Shown: piece by piece, positions 45,601-56,084 of the stretch
Numbering within the stretch: position 1 is the stretch's first letter
Layout: each line of letters opens with the position of its first letter
Origin: Parelaphostrongylus tenuis
Lineage: Eukaryota > Nematoda > Chromadorea > Rhabditida > Metastrongylidae
NCBI GenBank assembly: GCA_019055375.1
Contig: JAHQIW010000207.1
Span: 62,001-126,000 of the forward strand
DNA length: 64,000 bases
Direction of reading: 5' to 3'
The notes under the pieces: model-generated
Databases searched by the model: none
The model's input: the letters and a program-made list of their open reading frames with translations, nothing else
Told to the model about the DNA's origin: nothing
Position numbers and translations under genes: made by a program

Positions 45601-47178
45601 AGACAGAAAAATCATCTCTTTCTTCTCTGAAAAGCTAGCGATTTTTCTTTTTTTTAGCGAGGAATTGGTTATGGATCTGAGTCCCGCTGTGACAAGCTCA
45701 CTCTGGAATGGGCTTATGGATAGGAGGTGTTGACTCCATCCACCATTTTGAGTGATCTTGCTTGGCTAGACCGCATTTTGACATCGAGTAGCGTCGCTCT
45801 GCCACAGTAGGGCGGTGCACCATTAGAGAGTGAATGTGCGTAGATAGAATCATAGCAATCGTAGTGCTTCAAATGGCGTGGAACAAAGTGTTGCTTAGCC
45901 ATCCACTATGAACATCCGACAAGTTCTAGCTACTCGCGGAGAAACGACATCATAGTTACGTCATTTTGACCAATGTTAACTGGTAATAACTGAGATATCA
46001 TCGTGTTTAGGGGAGGATTGATAGTGGAACCTGCAGTCGTCAATTTCTCACCAAGTGGAGGAAAATTAACCGTCATTCTAAGAAATGAAGTTGGAGTGCG
46101 AGTTGTTTTCAAAGTGAAGTGTTCAAACAACAATGATTACGGTATACTCCCGATATATGGCTTCGTCGAGGTTTCTGGAACTGCTTCGCTTACCGTCACT
46201 CGGCTACCTGGAAAACCAAAAGAGGACAAAATGGTGATTTTGTGGGAGGAAGTGAAGACTGATGCAAAAGACGCTAAGAATGCTTTCACGTCGGTTGGAA
46301 GCACACAAATAAAAACTATTAATGTTCCTCTAATATTATCTGCCGGTTTGACCGCTGCAGCAAACAAACCTGCTGCTGTACCAGTCCCTGTTCCTGCTGA
46401 ACTGAGCAAACCCGTTCCTGCTGCTGCACCAGTTCCGGTTATTGCTCTTAGCAAACCTGTTCCTGCTGCTGCACCAGTCCCGGTTGTTGCTAAACAGAGC
46501 AAACCCGTTCCTGCTGCTGTACCAGTCCCTGTTCCTGCTGAACTGAGCAAACCCGTTCCTGCTGCTGCACCAGTTCCGGTTATTGCTCTTAGCAAACCTG
46601 TTCCTGCTGCTGCACCAGTCCCGGTCATTGCTAAACAGAGCAAACCCGTTCCTGCTGCTGTACCAGTCCCTGTTTCTGCTAAACTGAGCAAACCCGTTCC
46701 TGCTGCTGCACCAGTTCCGGTTATTGCTCTTAGCAAACCTGTTCCTGCTGCTGTATCCAGTCCCGGTTATTGCTAAACAGAGCAAAGCCGTTCCTGCTGC
46801 TGTACCAGTCCCCTGTTCCTGCTAAACTGAGCAAACCCGTTCCTGCTGCTGTACCAGTCCCTGTTCCTGCTAAACTGAGCAAACCCGTTCCTGCTGCTGC
46901 ACCAGTTCCGGTTATTGCTCTTAGCAAACCTGTTCCTGCTGCTGCACCAGTCCCGGTTATTGCTAAACTGAGCAAACCCGTTACTCCTGCAGCTCCAACT
47001 CCTACGCAGCCAAGAAAGCCCGCTGGTGGATCAATTCACTCTAGAAACAAAAAAGCCTTCTGCACTACGAGACCCTGCTCCTATTGCACAAACTGCTCCT
47101 GGTGTGCCAGCTCCTGTAGCTGCCAAACCAAATGTTGAAAAAACCTCAACAAAGTTGGATGGACAGTCTTTTGACTAG
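42692..47178 (+). CDS. secreted-type SSP/MSP-domain protein, upstream paralogue (5 exons, last exon frameshifted)
   Basis: Exons: 42692-42703, 42758-43286, 43878-43900, 43998-44158, 46011-47178. The start joins MNVT to a hydrophobic run (WLFHIFSVVFASLTVTLMC), a probable signal peptide, then a Lys/Ser-rich stretch and a Val/Pro/Glu-rich stalk. A 23 nt micro-exon (VEEQLSGE) and a short acidic exon lead to the MSP domain: EPAVVNFSPSGGKLTVILRN, VFKVKCSNNNDYGILPIYGF, VTRLPGKPKEDKMVILW. SNNN(D/E)Y...PKEDK is the hallmark of nematode SSP class P sperm proteins. About 13 units of KPVPAAxPVPVxA follow. As read, the frame stops at 46776 (496 residues) because of an extra base near 46752; extra bases near 46808 and 47028 return it to the first frame, ending at 47178. 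Role: probably sperm or male-specific, acting outside the cell or in vesicles (inference). Confidence 0.75.
45040..45425 (-). repeat. dispersed repeat Z, copy 2, in intron 4 of the first MSP-domain gene
   Basis: Inverted relative to copy 1: CCCGAGATAAGCCTAGTTGC, TCGTGATACGGTATACTCTT, GGGGAATTGAACCTCCCGCT, GAACACCTCCCAACCACAAT. It produces a spurious 129-codon plus frame. Confidence 0.65.
46373..46990 (+). repeat. coding minisatellite with 141 bp higher-order unit
   Basis: About 13 tandem copies of a 45-48 bp unit encoding SKPVPAA(A/V)PVPV. Three unit types alternate, ending in PAEL, IAL and AKQ, so the pattern repeats every 141 bp. Copies within a type are almost identical, which points to recent expansion or homogenisation. 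Two of the three single-base insertions of the gene lie inside it. Confidence 0.9.
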
Positions 47179-47500
47179 ATGATTATGCTTTCTATAGGAT
47201 CCGTTTCAGTGTTATCATACTGTGAAAGATCTCTTATTGGCTTTATTCACATCTCATGCTTAATGTATTTTGTTGAAGAACATAACTTTGATTAAGTCTA
47301 TTGCCTTGAAGCCTAACCATTAAATATAGTAGAACGAGATATGAATTGCTGTGAAATGATTGCTGAGATAAAGAATATATCGTTGTAGAGAACTTTGAAT
47401 AGTAAGATTGTATGCGTGAAGTGACCTCACCAAAATATCAAGCAATGTTTGACTGTACCAGCGCATTATATGTACACAAATAAAGAATTTTTGAGAGATT
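47179..47500 (+). other. 3' UTR of the first MSP-domain gene
   Basis: The stretch TTAATGTATTTTGTTGAAGA, ACATAACTTTGATTAAGTC, ATTGCCTTGAAG matches the 3' UTR of the downstream paralogue (53885-53965) block for block. A possible poly(A) signal AATAAA lies at 47479-47484. Confidence 0.55.
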
Positions 47501-48170
47501 TGTCCCAACATCATATATAATACAGTTAACATGTTACATACACATTTGAAAATTTAGCGTTTTTCAAACGAGCGAATCTTTAAAAATTCAATTAATTAAC
47601 AACATCTTACTAATATCCTTGTATAATTTCACAAGAAATTGATTGATGGCAATAATGACACATCCAGAGCCAATCACTTGCGTCAGTTTTCGCTTTCACT
47701 CTTGCTCGGGAATGGGTGAAAGTACTACTCAAAGTTACAACCTCGCCCACGGTATCCATTCTCCTTCCACCACGGATCGAGTTAATACGTGGGTGTCAGA
47801 CCTGCCTGGGATGATGGAAACATTGACTAAATGATCTGTTGGAGTCCACAAGTCATCTTATAGGCAGTTTAAGCTTCCAATAACCTCTGTAATCTTACGA
47901 AAAAGATTGAGTACTTATGGCCTGCTTGAGAATGAGTCCAGTGCTGAATCTTATTATTTCTGTTAATCATTATCTGACTCTAACCGGTTACATTGAAAGT
48001 ACTTCGTCTTTGTCCCAAATCGAGCACAGAAATAGACAAGAAGGGTTTGAATAAGAGTTGGGTTGCTTTCGATTTGGTTGGTCATGTTAAGAGTGTGTGT
48101 TCAAGATCCCTCAGAATTTCGAGCTTCGTTTATATACTACATCATTGACTATATGTGAACACAATATGCT
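47500..48170. other. no gene recognised
   Basis: Short chance frames only. It separates the two MSP-domain paralogues together with AT microsatellites, S1 and Z repeats. Confidence 0.5.
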
Positions 48171-48171
48171 C

Positions 48172-48267
48172 ATATATATTTATATATGAGTATGTATATT
48201 CATGTGTTTACGTATATATATATATATATATATATCATATATATGTATATATATACACACATATATG
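48172..48267. repeat. (TA)n microsatellite next to a SINE head
   Basis: TATATATATATATATATATC-type run immediately upstream of an S1 copy. A second TA run at 48568-48605 follows the SINE tail. Confidence 0.85.
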
Positions 48268-48555
48268 AGCGCATGTGGCGCAGTGGTTAGAGGTGCTCTG
48301 CGTCGCATACGAGGTTGATGGTTCGATCTCGCGCTCATGGCTCATCAAGCCATCCGTCCTTCCGTGGTGCGTAAATTGGTATCAGACGTTCTCAGACTTG
48401 TCTGGGAGGATAAGCAGTACCGACTCGGTTCAGCGGGAGGCCACCACGAGTCATTGTAGAGGCCAAATTTGCATCCAATCACCTCAAGCGAAGTTAAAAA
48501 TTGAAGACGAATGAATGGCTCATCCCTCAGGGATTGATCAACGCTGAGAGCTTTT
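48268..48555 (+). repeat. near-consensus S1 SINE
   Basis: GCGCATGTGGCGCAGTGGTT, AGAGGTGCTCTGCGTCGCAT, GATGGTTCGATCTCGCGCTC: box A and box B are both intact. The body runs through TTGTCTGGGAGGATAAGCAG, GGCCACCACGAGTCATTGTA and CAATCACCTCAAGCGAAGTT to GGGATTGATCAACGCTGAGA. With the 63.2 kb copy this is the best reference for the family. Confidence 0.8.
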
Positions 48556-48617
48556 CCTTTGCCCTTTTATATATATATATATATAATATATATTTATATA
48601 TATTTTACTTGGACTTA

Positions 48618-48935
48618 GATTGCACGGCTCTTCTTCACTGATGGTGCGGGCCTCAACACAGAAAAACTGCGCTGGTTTAGTTCGTTTGTTCTCCGAAGTC
48701 CTGTGAAAGCCTAGCCGGGCTTCCTCAGGTCGTCACCATATCAGAGCAGTCATCGGCCCTTGTGGGTCGGAGGGTTTTGTACCATTTCGCGAGTAATAGC
48801 TGCCAAAACGGCGATCATTCCTGATACGGTTTGCTCTAAGCTGGGTAGCGGTGGCCCTGCTGGGAGGTTGATCTCCCGCTGCACTTTCCAATCCGACACT
48901 CAGGAACACCTTATAGCCACAATAAGGCGATAAAC
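48618..48935 (-). repeat. dispersed repeat Z, copy 3
   Basis: GCCTAGCCGGGCTTCCTCAG, GATCATTCCTGATACGGTTT, GGGAGGTTGATCTCCCGCTG, CAATCCGACACTCAGGAACA, inverted relative to copy 1. Confidence 0.7.
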
Positions 48936-49599
48936 CATCTAGGAGAACGTAATAGTCGCACAAAATATATAAGCAAGGCTGTTCTCCGGTCAATCAAATT
49001 AAAATGCTTCAATGTATCAATTCATTCAAACTTTCAAAGCATAATCAGAGTTGCTAAGTGTTCCGTGTATGGAGTGTTTTTCCACAGGCGTCGATCAAAA
49101 ATGAATGTGTGAACTGGTGTTGATCGGTTGGTGAATTTAAGGGTGGATTTCGGCTAAACCCTTGCATTTCACGTGGTATATATACCCAAAATGAACATGA
49201 AACTTTGACTTTTGAGAAAACTTTTTCAGGATTTGATATTCGTACTGTTAATGAATATTTAATGTGATAGAGCGCTTTTTTATAGACCTCATATAGTGCG
49301 TGAGTTCGATACGTCTGATATTTCATTCTTGCGAAGAAATCATAAGACACAAAATACGTTTTGAGGAAAAGCTCGAAAACTCTCGTTGATAAATTGGGTA
49401 CCGACTCTTGCTGTGATCCAATCAATGATTATATTTTGAACATCGTATCCAGATAAAATCGCATTTGGTTGTGTTTACGTTTCTATTCCATCAACGAAAA
49501 CTAGCATTCTTTCACGAGTGGCAGTATAGGAAGTATTACGAAGGAACAACGAGTTCCATTGACAGGACTAACCGCTAGTGGTAGTGGAATTTCAAGGAA

Positions 49600-49743
49600 T
49601 TATATTCTTATCCGGCAAGAGAGCTTCGTAAAAATTAAAATATTATCATTTGGATAATTCGAGTGATATCACGAATTTATCATCGTTGCTATGGTATGGC
49701 TCATTGCTTAAACTGCAAGCGAAAGTGTAGGCCGTTGGCTAAC
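49600..49743 (+). promoter_or_regulatory. possible promoter with GATA motifs upstream of the second MSP-domain gene
   Basis: CTTATCCGG (about 49609), ATTATCATTTGG (about 49643) and TTTATCATCG (about 49677) contain TTATC, the complement of GATAA, within 140 bp of the start, as in the first paralogue. Confidence 0.35.
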
Positions 49744-52700
49744 ATGGATTTGGTGGTGAGTCAATATGTATAATTAACAAATGCATAAGCTGTAAGGAGA
49801 GGTTTCGAAATCCAATTTCAGATAAGCGTATGGCTTCTTCATGCGTGCCCTTTGCTGTTCATGCTTTTTACTCTGGTAAATTGTTCAAAGAAAGCTAGTG
49901 TCGCATCTAGAACCTCTGCATCTAAGAGTGCGATCCCATCCACGGACTCAAAGGTGAAACCTAAATCTGGAGAATTAAAGGAAGGGAAAAAGGCGAAAGA
50001 AAGTGATAAGAAAAAGTCTAAAGATAAGAAAAAGAAAGTTCAAGTTTCAAAGAAGGACAAAGCTGACAAAAAAGAAGACAAAGCCGACATAAAAGAAGAC
50101 AAAGTTGAGAAAAAAGAAGATAAGAAACCGAAAACGAAAAAAGATATTGAAGCCGATCAAGCAGGTGCTGAACCAAAGGATAAGAAAGTGAATGCGACCG
50201 CTGCTACGACAGGTTTACTAGTTATCAAACTGATCAAGGAGAAAGGAAGTAAGTGGTGTTTTTGTATGACGACTTTGAAAAGAATTACAAATCCGCACTA
50301 ATTATTATCGAGACTTTTTTGAGTCGTCTCCGAATACGTTTGCATATTACTGAAGTTCTCCATAAATTGATGAATGAAAGGGATAATGTGTAGTTGGGTG
50401 GGACTATGGATCATAATGAAGGTGGATGGCTTTCCTGATCTTTTGAGCGACTATGTAGCACGTTATCCCAACCGTGGCTAATTCAGTCATTTATAATAAT
50501 AATAGTATAAGAATAGGGCTACGCCAATACCGAGACAATATAAGCGACAATATGATGGCACGGTTAACAAAATAAGATTTTACAGTGAATTGGAGCGCGC
50601 TCAAAAGTGAGCAAATAGCGCTGTTATAAGCTAGTGGAGTAATTCGCTTGGGTGAATATGCTGACAGTGGTTCATGAGATAAGCATCCACAATGAACTTG
50701 ATAAAGAAAGATCAGAAGCAAGTGGTGGCTAAGAAGCTTATGTAATAGGCTCAAGCAGCGAGGAGATGTTGTCCTGCCTAGTGGCACTCCCAGCAGGTAT
50801 AGAGAGGTATAGGAGTAGTACAAGCACTCCGGACCCATGAGTACACGTACTTCAAGCATGGGATTGATGATAACAAAGACTCTTACGAATGTGAATAATC
50901 TCCATAAAATTACACTTTATCTAAGAGGCGTCATGTATGATATTTGCTCAATTTCATCCAGGACGATTAGCATGCTCCTTGGGAATCCTGCCTGGTAGGC
51001 ACTCTCAAAGTATGCAGTTTTAGGCTAAGGCGAAGCACCTTGCAGTAGCTCTCAAACACTTTATTGTACGACTTCGCCTGCCTCAACGTGTAGGGAGGGC
51101 AATCCGGCTGTAACTACAGACGGTAGAAGTCACCCCATGCAGCAAACGGTCATTATCTCCCAAATTCTCTTATATCACAATGGAGAGTAGATCATTAGGC
51201 AGTAATTTTTCGAAATGTTCATGTTGCGTCCATTGCCATTGTCCTTGGTATTATCCATTGCATCACAATGCGCTGACCATGTAGATGATGACCTCGAGTG
51301 CTGCGCTTAATTGGGAAGCAATGAAACTTGACTTTGCCGAGTTTCTGCACTCTGCCAAGAGATTGTGAGAATTAGAAATCTCTATACTGCAGTGTTCACC
51401 AGTTACCAGTTATAGAGGAGAAATGATAAAGCTCTCGACTTTCATCAATCCCTGAGAAATGCGTATGCATTCGTCTTTAATTTTTAACATTGTCTGAGGT
51501 GACTGAATGCATATCTGACCTTTACAATGACTCGCACTGGCCTCCCGTTGTATCGAGTCAGTGCTGCTAACCTCTCACACAAGTCTGAGACCAGTCAGGT
51601 ACTGCTTTACCGACCCAGGAAAGATGAATGACTTGGTGAGCCAAGAGCGCGAGATCAAACAAATGAACTTGTGTGGGACGCAGAGCACCTCTAACCACTG
51701 CTCCATATGCGCTCTTTAATTTTATAGTTACCAATAACACGGTATGCTAATTGATACCAGCACTTAATAAGTCAAAGTGACATATAAAATCACTGCTCAA
51801 ATATTTCAAATTGATTGGGACATTTTATAAGTGTATGAACTTATCTTTATCTTATGAAATGACGTTTTTGAAATCAAGAAAAGGAAATATGATAAGAGAT
51901 ACCCTTCTATGTGATTAAAATTTATCTTAGAGTGTTGAGGTTCGATTTGTTCGTAGTTTCGTCTCTCGAAAACTTATGTATATAATCAAGGCATAAAAAT
52001 TACACTCATTACTTAAATTTCAGAAGGTGGAGGCGAGAGCGAGGTAGTGAGTTAAACTGCCATTATTTTTTGATTATTTCTTACACTCTACTAGAATACT
52101 TCCTAAATAGTCTGATATCAGGTGGACTACGCTGATCCCAACTTAGTCGATGCTATACCGCCAAGTGAAAAGGAGAAAGAAAAGGGAAAAGATGACAAGA
52201 AAGAGGTAAAAGTCAAAGAAAAGGTGGAGAAAGATGATAAGAAGAAAGAAGAAGACAAGAAGAAGGAGGAAGATAAGAAAGAAGAGAAAGGAAAGGAAAA
52301 AAAGAAAGATGAAAAGGACGACAAGAAAGATGGGGAGAAAGAGGAAAAAGAAGAGGAAAAAGAAGAGAAGAAAGAGGATAAGGACGAGAAAAAAGATGAG
52401 GAGAAGAAAGATGAGAAGAAGGAAGAGAAAGTAGAGAAGAAGGAAGAGAAAGTTGAGAAGAAAAAAGAAGCAGGAATAAAAAAGTAAGGTTATCCTTTAT
52501 CATGAAATGATATAGTGAAGAACATTTTAGATAGAATTAATCAGACTCGTAGAACTTCGATTATTGGTCAGTCTAATGGGTTTTTTGCGTAGAGTAGGTG
52601 ATTGATAATCGACAATCTAAGTTTGCATGAACTACTGCAGTAATCGCCGAGCTCAATCCGTTTTCTTTAGCTTTTTCACTGCCAATTTAGCTTAGCTAAA

Positions 52701-53852
52701 AGCGCTATGCTATCTCCGGGCCATTTGGTGAGCCACCTACACGGCAGTTTCAGCAGTGAAATAGCGCTGTCAGTCACTCAACAGATGATATGAGAAAAAT
52801 AGTGGTACTTGCTCATGCTGTTCCCAGAGGACATGAGATTCTATTATGGAAATCCTACTATTATATGAATTAGATTAGGTCATGTGGGAGGAGTTCAAAA
52901 TCATCTGTAATAGTATGGCAAATCTTGATACTATTACTGCTGCATCCAGAATTGATTTTTGGAAAACAGCGAAATTTCACAGGTGGTACATCAAAGAAGA
53001 CTTGAAACACAAAAAAAAATTCAAAACAAGCACTCAAAATTCGTTTTGAACACTGTGAAGTTAGAGATTTGTTAACTTTTTCTTCATTTGTAATTCCTAG
53101 TCCAAATTTATGCGCCTAATCATCAAAGCTTTGCCAATAATTATGATTCAGATTACTCAACTAATACCACCGAGTTTAGAGGATCAGTGACTGTGACTCC
53201 CGCGGTTGTGAAGATCAAGACGACTGGAGGAAAAATGCCTGTTACTTTGAGGAACGATGGAGCACGAGTCGCGTTCAAAGTGAAATGTTCAAACAACAAC
53301 GAATACGGTATACAGCCCATCTATGGTTATATTCCGACGTCTGGTACTGTTACGCTTACGGTCACGCGCCTACCCGGAAGGCCAAAAGAAGATATAATGG
53401 TATTACAATGGATAGAAGTCAAAGACGATACTAAAGAACCTAAGCAAGTGTTCGCAACCGCTACACCGGCTTCGATACAATCAATTACCGTTCCTTTGTT
53501 AGTTATGGCCGATCTTCCCACACTTGCACTAGCAACTACTCCAAAAGGACCCAAATCAAGCATGCCAATGCCCGTGCAAGGACCTACATCTACAGCAACA
53601 GGCGTTCTGCCTGCCAAGGGAGTCACCTCTGAGGCACCAGCTTCAGTTGATGGTAAACCAGTTACTCCTGCTGCAGCCGATGCTACGCCTTCACTACCTC
53701 CCGACGCTGATAAACAACCACCTTCTGACGCTGATAAACAACCACCTCCTGACGCTGATAAACAACCACCACCAGCTCCTACCACACAACCCGCTTCCCA
53801 AGGCGCTACTGACGATGCTTTCGTTACCAGTATGTATGCTGCTAAATATTAA
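49744..53852 (+). CDS. secreted-type SSP/MSP-domain protein, downstream paralogue (5 exons, intact)
   Basis: Exons: 49744-49755, 49822-50248, 52024-52043, 52122-52483, 53180-53852; 497 residues with no break. MDLV joins a hydrophobic run (SVWLLHACPLLFMLFTLVNC), a probable signal peptide with a Cys at the expected cleavage zone. A Lys/Asp/Glu-rich stalk follows, then a 20 nt micro-exon (KGGGESE), VDYADPNLVDAIPP and about 100 residues of almost only K, E and D. The MSP domain begins with VTVTPAVVKIKTTGGKMPVT and continues KVKCSNNNEYGIQPIYGYIP and RLPGRPKEDIMVLQWIEV. The tail is Pro/Ala-rich with four DADKQPP repeats. Intron phases (0, 1, 0, 2) equal those of the paralogue 2.6 kb upstream. The domain matches SSP-type sperm proteins; those are normally about 110 residues and leaderless, so the leader and stalk are unusual. 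Confidence 0.85.
51420..51718 (-). repeat. S1 SINE in intron 2 of the second MSP-domain gene
   Basis: GATAAAGCTCTCGACTTTCA, GAGGTGACTGAATGCATATC, TCGAGTCAGTGCTGCTAACC, CTTGGTGAGCCAAGAGCGCG, CTAACCACTGCTCCATATGC (head). Confidence 0.75.
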
Positions 53853-54200
53853 CTCCTCTCAAATATCTTGATTTCCATCAGCTAACGCCTTAAGTATTTT
53901 GTGTCCTATTGAAGAACGTAACTTTTGACTGAATTAGTGCCTTGATGTGTAAACACTAAAAGCTGTACAGTGAGATCACCACTATTTATGGAAAAAATCT
54001 TTTTTATGATGTTGCAACAGCAAGCTGTAATAGTTTGTTTTGATACAAGTGTGGTACAACTAAGTATTTCTGTAGGCATGCTTGATTTGGTTGATGTTTA
54101 ACTTTGGCCTTACCAGCTCTCACTCTCACGTCGTGTGTAATAGAGTATTATGTCCAACCAATTTGTGTTAGACCAATAAAATGATTGTACGATGATATTG
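53853..54200 (+). other. 3' UTR of the second MSP-domain gene
   Basis: TAAGTATTTTGTGTCCTATT, GAAGAACGTAACTTTTGACT and GTGCCTTGATGTG match the UTR of the upstream paralogue. AATAAA lies at 54175-54180 as a poly(A) signal candidate. Confidence 0.6.
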
Positions 54201-55135
54201 GGAACAACAAATCAACACGACCATACCGAATAAAAGTGCATTTGAACTGACTTGTTCAAAAATAGAATGTTAAAGATAATCAGATTTGAATTGCGACGTT
54301 GATGAAAAACTAGAACTACGCAGCGGAACCTGTCAAAATCTAGTCCGTAGATTTGCTAGCTCAGAAAGCTTAGAGCAGAACGTATGTTCAGTGAATGTCG
54401 ACTTTTTCCGAGTTTTTTTTCTCGAAAAATGTTTTCAGGAAGATTGAATGGATGCTTGATGTCATTAGGATTAGTGCAATCATCTAAAAATGTACAGACA
54501 AGTGGAAACTGGATAGCATGAGCGTGAGAGCCAGCAAAACTACAGCTTACAGCTTGCAGATTGGTTCTTGTCCATTATAAAGCGACAAATGAATAATCGA
54601 CCCCATTCGCTGGAAAACATTTCATAGGAGTTTGAATAATTTTTAGGAGACTCAAATCTTTTGCTGGAGCCGTGCATGGTCAGTTTTCAGAAAGATTCTT
54701 TATAACGCTATAAAATTCAAAATAAAGTTGTGCTTTACATCGGCTGCGCAATTCAACAGTTACTTCTGTGGAAGCACAAGAACGTGTAGAGATTTTGTTG
54801 TAATATCAGAGTCATGTGTTTAATCTGCAGTTTTTTTGAAGCCGATCGCGGACGGCCATCAGGCCCAGTGACCGTAAATTAGCCTGTAAATAAGCAAGTC
54901 GACTGTGTAAAACTCGATCCTATTTTCACTTCTACCCTGCTGAGAAACGCTGTTTCCAGAAGACAAGCACAACGTAAGAAACCTTGAATCCTACACCATC
55001 GACTGACAGGTATTGGGCATCAATAATTAATCAGAATGCTTATTATTAGACCGTCTTCAACGGTTATAAGATCTTCAAATATACCCAGTAATAAAGAATG
55101 AAAAGAATGAATGTGAAAAACATCGATATGCGTCG
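54200..55135. other. no gene; fragments of the palindrome repeat family
   Basis: TATAACGCTATAAAATTCAA, AATAAAGTTGTGCTTTAC and GGAAGCACAAGAACGTGTAG recur in diverged form at 57.55 and 60.39 kb. They belong to the dispersed family also seen in the SURF1 intron. Confidence 0.5.
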
Positions 55136-55220
55136 GTAAAGCAAAGGTTCAGCACGCGCCCTTGGATAGGATAAAATATGAATTCGAGTCTCACCTGACG
55201 CAAATGTTTCTGCACATCAC
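55136..55220 (+). repeat. tRNA-like unit (family S2)
   Basis: GTAAAGCAAAGGTTCAGCAC (box A position), TTCGAGTCTCACC (box B-like), then the family tail TGACGCAAATGTTTCTGCAC. Confidence 0.55.
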
Positions 55221-55289
55221 TCTCTATCATTGAGTATCTTGTAAGATTTTACCACCGCTAAAGGCGGTCAAATAAAAGCATTCTAATTG

Positions 55290-55369
55290 ATTATATATAT
55301 GTGCGCATATGTAAAATATATATATATACATATATAAAATGTGCACATATATGTATATATACATGTATG

Positions 55370-55403
<34 letters not shown>

Positions 55404-55405
55404 GT
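55290..55405. repeat. (TA)n / TATATG microsatellite
   Basis: TATATATATATATATATAT and ACATATATGTATATATAC runs. A short Z-repeat fragment (GTGGTAGTGCGGGCCCCAGC) follows. Confidence 0.85.
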
Positions 55406-55834
55406 TAGAGGGCCCCATCTTCAGTGGTAGTGCGGGCCCCAGCACAGTTTCCATTCGTTTCTCTTCCGCGCAATTGTCGTCCAAGATGGTGGTTTGCTTC
55501 GAGCATGGTGACCTACACAAGGCTCATTTCTTAAATACAAACTTACTGCCATCTGCGGATGCAGACGGATGACGTTAGTCACAAATACCTTCGATCATCG
55601 CTTGGGTGGCCTTCCAAGAGGGTGCTTGCATCCTCTTGAAGTCCAGTCCAGTCCTCGATTTTTATCGTTCATCTGTCATCTGTTCTTCTTATCAATTAAC
55701 CAGACCATCTGTTTCGTTATCAATGTGTATATTTCGGGATCATGAAGATGGGATAAAACGAAGTACTTTTTATTTAACCGCTTCTAGCGGTGTTATGATG
55801 TTTCAAATAAATACCCATTGATGTAGAGTGATGT

Positions 55835-56015
55835 TCAAAAGCCGTTGACGGCTGCGGCTGACAGATAGATGCGTTGTAGAGTAGAAAGAGCGATGTGCAA
55901 GATGGGCGTCAGTAGTGAAACGGATAGAGCACGCATTTCCGGAAAGAATGAGATGCGGGTTTCAGTCCGGCCTGACGCGAAAGTTTTGCACATCACTCTA
56001 CATCAATGGGTATCT
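55835..56015 (+). repeat. tRNA-like unit (family S2) with flanking inverted ends
   Basis: GTCAGTAGTGAAACGGATAG (box A), GCGGGTTTCAGTCCGGC (box B-like), TGACGCGAAAGTTTTGCACA. GATGTAGAGTGATG on the left and CATCACTCTACATC on the right are inverted copies bounding the element. Confidence 0.6.
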
Positions 56016-56084
56016 ATTCGAAGATGGGATAGTTTTCAAAAATCGAAACAGCGTAAGCCGGCTAGACGTTGTGAGTGTCGATTG

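Noticed and set aside
46137..46785. Long minus-strand open frames (199 and 149 codons) opposite the Pro/Val repeat
   Set aside because: Mirror frames of a GC-balanced coding minisatellite; the plus strand carries the MSP domain, phases and 3' UTR homology.
52127..52503. Ser/Leu/Phe-rich minus frames opposite the Lys/Glu-rich exon
   Set aside because: Shadows of a purine-rich coding exon whose junction phases match its paralogue.
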